15,589 nt of DNA, taken from an uncultured Burkholderiales bacterium. GTDB taxonomy: Bacteria > Pseudomonadota > Gammaproteobacteria > Burkholderiales > Burkholderiaceae_E. The position numbers were made by a program, and so were the translations under genes. The notes beneath the pieces were generated by a model. That model had not been told where the DNA came from and searched no databases. It saw only the letters and a list, made by a program, of their open reading frames with translations. Every line of letters starts with the position of its first letter. The stretch's first letter is position 1. The stretch covers positions 1 to 15,589 of the forward strand of contig CAIXXI010000481.1 of the NCBI GenBank assembly GCA_903923345.1, in the 5' to 3' direction. Shown one piece after another: positions 13,813 through 15,589 of this stretch.

Positions 13813-15222
13813 ATGAGACCGCGCCCCCCGGCTTCAAAAGCCGTCCCACGGGGGTCTGCGGCCGATACGCCCGCGCAGCCCGATGCATCGGAGCGTCACG
13901 CCCACCGGGCGGCGCTGGCCACCGAGATGCGGGCTGCGGCGGGCGCGATCGCCGACGTCGTTGCCGGACAGCGACTGCCTGATGCCTTGCAGCGGCACAT
14001 GGCGGCGCTGCCGCAGGCATCGCGTGCACCCGCCCGTGACATGGCCTACCAGGCCCTGCGCAACAAGGCTCGAGTCACCGCGCTGACCAGCACCCTGAAC
14101 GGACGTGCGCCCGACCGGCTGGTCCTGGCGCTGCAATGGATTGCGCTGGCCCAGCTGCTTGAGCCGATGCGGGCCGAAGCCATCGTGGTTGATCAGGCGG
14201 TGGCCGCAGCCCGTGCTGCATTTCCGGGCGCCGCCGGTTTTCTGAATGCAACGCTGCGCCGTTTTTTGCGCGAGCGAGCCGCCCTGCTCGAGGCGATCGA
14301 GGCCGATCCGGTCGTGCGCCATGAACATCCGAAGTGGTGGCTCGACGAACTCACCCGAGCCTATCCATCGAACTGGCAGGAGATCGTGGCCGCCGCCAAC
14401 CACCAGGCGCCGCTGGTGCTGAGGGTGAATCGACGGCGCACGGATCGGGACGCCTGCGCTGCCAGACTGGCTGCAGCCGGCATCCAGACCCGTGTGGTCG
14501 GCCCCGAAGCCCTCGTGCTCGACAAGGCGCTGGCGGTGGAGGCGATCCCGGGTTTCGAACAGGGGGAGTGGTCGGTCCAGGATGCAGGCGCGCAACTCGC
14601 AGCGCACCTGCTGGATATCCACGACGGTCAGCGCGTTCTGGATGCCTGCGCTGCGCCCGGTGGCAAGACCGGCCACCTGCTCGAGCGGGCTGACATCGAC
14701 CTCTTGTCGCTTGATCTGGATGCACAGCGATGTCGGCGCATCGAGTCCAATCTTGAACGACTCGGCCTGCCCGCGCCCGGCAGCCGTGGCGCGGTGCGGG
14801 TGCTCGCAGCCGATGCGGCCATACCTGAGGCCTGGTGGGACGGCATCGCCTTTGATCGGATCCTGCTCGATGCGCCCTGCACCGCCTCGGGCATCGTGCG
14901 GCGCCACCCCGACATTCGCTGGCTGCGCCGTCGTGGCGATATCGCCACACTCTCGCAGCAGCAATCCCGATTGCTGAGCGCCCTTTGGCGGCTGCTCAAG
15001 CCGGGTGGTAAATTGCTTTTTTCGACCTGCTCCGTCTTTCCGCGTGAGGGCGCTGAGGTCATCGACCGTTTTGTGCAGGAGACACCGACCGCCCAGCGCG
15101 AGTCGATCTTCTGGACCTGGCCCGACGGCCGTCGCGAATCGATTTCGCAACTGCTGCCCTGTACCAGTCCGGATCGGGAGCACGACGGGTTTTTCTATGC
15201 CCTTCTGAGCAAAGGTCAGTGA
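13813..15222 (+). CDS. rsmB: 16S rRNA (cytosine-967-C5)-methyltransferase RsmB
   Basis: A 469-residue SAM-dependent methyltransferase that modifies C967 of 16S rRNA. Residues about 35-180 form the NusB-like RNA-binding domain (RDMAYQALRNKARVTALTS and AIVVDQAVAAARAAFPGAAGFLNATLRRFL). The Rossmann methyltransferase domain follows: motif I DACAAPGGKTGHLLE (277-291), motif IV DAPCTASGIVRRHPDIRW with C356, and motif VI STCSVFPREG with the nucleophile C406. The 50-residue spacing of the two cysteines equals that of E. coli RsmB (C325 and C375). It is about 40 residues longer than the E. coli protein, mostly in a Pro/Ala-rich N-terminal extension, so the true start could be an internal ATG such as the one at 13927. 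The ATG at 13813 fits the short gap after htpX. It overlaps the next gene by four bases. Confidence 0.95.
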   Translation: MRPRPPASKAVPRGSAADTPAQPDASERHAHRAALATEMRAAAGAIADVVAGQRLPDALQRHMAALPQASRAPARDMAYQALRNKARVTALTSTLNGRAPDRLVLALQWIALAQLLEPMRAEAIVVDQAVAAARAAFPGAAGFLNATLRRFLRERAALLEAIEADPVVRHEHPKWWLDELTRAYPSNWQEIVAAANHQAPLVLRVNRRRTDRDACAARLAAAGIQTRVVGPEALVLDKALAVEAIPGFEQGEWSVQDAGAQLAAHLLDIHDGQRVLDACAAPGGKTGHLLERADIDLLSLDLDAQRCRRIESNLERLGLPAPGSRGAVRVLAADAAIPEAWWDGIAFDRILLDAPCTASGIVRRHPDIRWLRRRGDIATLSQQQSRLLSALWRLLKPGGKLLFSTCSVFPREGAEVIDRFVQETPTAQRESIFWTWPDGRRESISQLLPCTSPDREHDGFFYALLSKGQ

Positions 15223-15589
15223 AGCGACGCACCGCCATCGCGGCGCTGTCGACGGCGGCGCTGATGGCCTGGTTGCCCGCCGCTCGCGGCGCCGATTCCC
15301 TCGAGGTCCTGCAGGCCTCGGCCGAACCCTCGTCAGATGGCGAGGCGTGGGTGGTGTCTGCCGATTTCCTGATCGCACTGAACTCCTCGCTCGAGGAGGC
15401 GGTCAATCGGGGCGTCACCCTGCCGTTCCTGGTCGAGTTCGAATTGCGCCGCCCGCGCTGGTACTGGTGGGATGAGCGGGCCGCCACCGCGACCCAGTCC
15501 CATCGATTGTCCTATCAGGTGCTGACCCGTCAGTACCGCTTGCTCCTCAATGGCGTGCCGATGGCCTTTACGACCTTGGGCGAGGCGAT
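15219..15589 (+). CDS. DUF4390 domain-containing exported protein (partial, C-terminus off the window)
   Basis: A GTG start at 15219 overlaps the rsmB stop as GTGA, with AAAGGT just upstream, giving 123 residues to the window edge. Seen: a signal peptide (MKRRTAIAAL, hydrophobic core, AARGA-D near residue 25), then FLIALNSSLEEAVNRGVTLPFLVEFELRRPRWYWWDE and RLSYQVLTRQYRLLLNG, which match the DUF4390 family. Family proteins are about 190-200 residues, so perhaps 70 are missing. Function is unknown; the signal peptide suggests a periplasmic protein. In betaproteobacteria this gene usually lies between rsmB and a two-component pair of the NtrY/NtrX type, which would be expected just beyond the edge. 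The four-base overlap implies translational coupling to rsmB. Confidence 0.85.
   Translation, partial: MKRRTAIAALSTAALMAWLPAARGADSLEVLQASAEPSSDGEAWVVSADFLIALNSSLEEAVNRGVTLPFLVEFELRRPRWYWWDERAATATQSHRLSYQVLTRQYRLLLNGVPMAFTTLGEA

Noticed and set aside
13834..15378. A 514-codon open frame on the minus strand, antisense to rsmB
   Set aside because: It lies fully opposite rsmB, whose motifs are all present. Its translation is rich in Arg, Gly and Pro with no recognisable domain, as expected for a shadow frame in high-GC DNA.
1..15589. Search for mobile elements, CRISPR repeats, tRNA genes and toxin-antitoxin or phage genes
   Set aside because: No transposase, integrase, regularly spaced repeats, cloverleaf-like sequence or attachment-site duplication was seen, and base composition is even across the window.

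Overview
The window looks like a chromosomal segment from a high-GC betaproteobacterium, most likely a member of the Burkholderiales. This rests on the GC-rich third codon positions, a Bug/TctC-type solute receptor, a DUF3717 protein, and the gene block dprA - LysM protein - (divergent) def - fmt - htpX - rsmB - DUF4390, an order I recall from that group. I see no IS element, integrase, CRISPR array, tRNA or rRNA, and no gap longer than 160 bases.

Left part (1-6028), more variable content: a Bug-family periplasmic receptor cut by the left edge (minus) lies divergent from a NERD/UvrD-like helicase (plus). The helicase converges on a minus-strand run, in transcription order: a ChaC-type gamma-glutamylcyclotransferase, a 156-base leader, a BenE-family transporter and an AI-2E/YdiK-family membrane protein. 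The leader ends in a very good intrinsic terminator whose U-tract touches the Shine-Dalgarno of the BenE gene, so the transporter appears to be controlled by attenuation or readthrough. A small DUF3717 gene runs divergently from the cyclotransferase.

Middle part (6107-11211), all minus strand: LysM protein, then dprA, then topB (topoisomerase III). topB converges on the DUF3717 gene, with a strong hairpin between them. The smg (DUF494) gene that I would expect between dprA and topB is absent; in its place is 106 bases with a clear sigma70-type promoter for topB.

Right part (11318-15589), all plus strand: def, fmt, htpX, rsmB and the start of a DUF4390 gene, closely spaced and probably one operon. 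Def and Fmt act at the two ends of the formyl-methionine cycle, RsmB methylates 16S rRNA, and HtpX degrades misfolded membrane proteins. rsmB and the DUF4390 gene overlap by four bases.

Most of the window is conserved housekeeping. The points most worth a second look are the attenuator-like leader of the BenE-family gene, the apparent loss of a nuclease-motif glutamate in the NERD-helicase protein, and the absence of smg.
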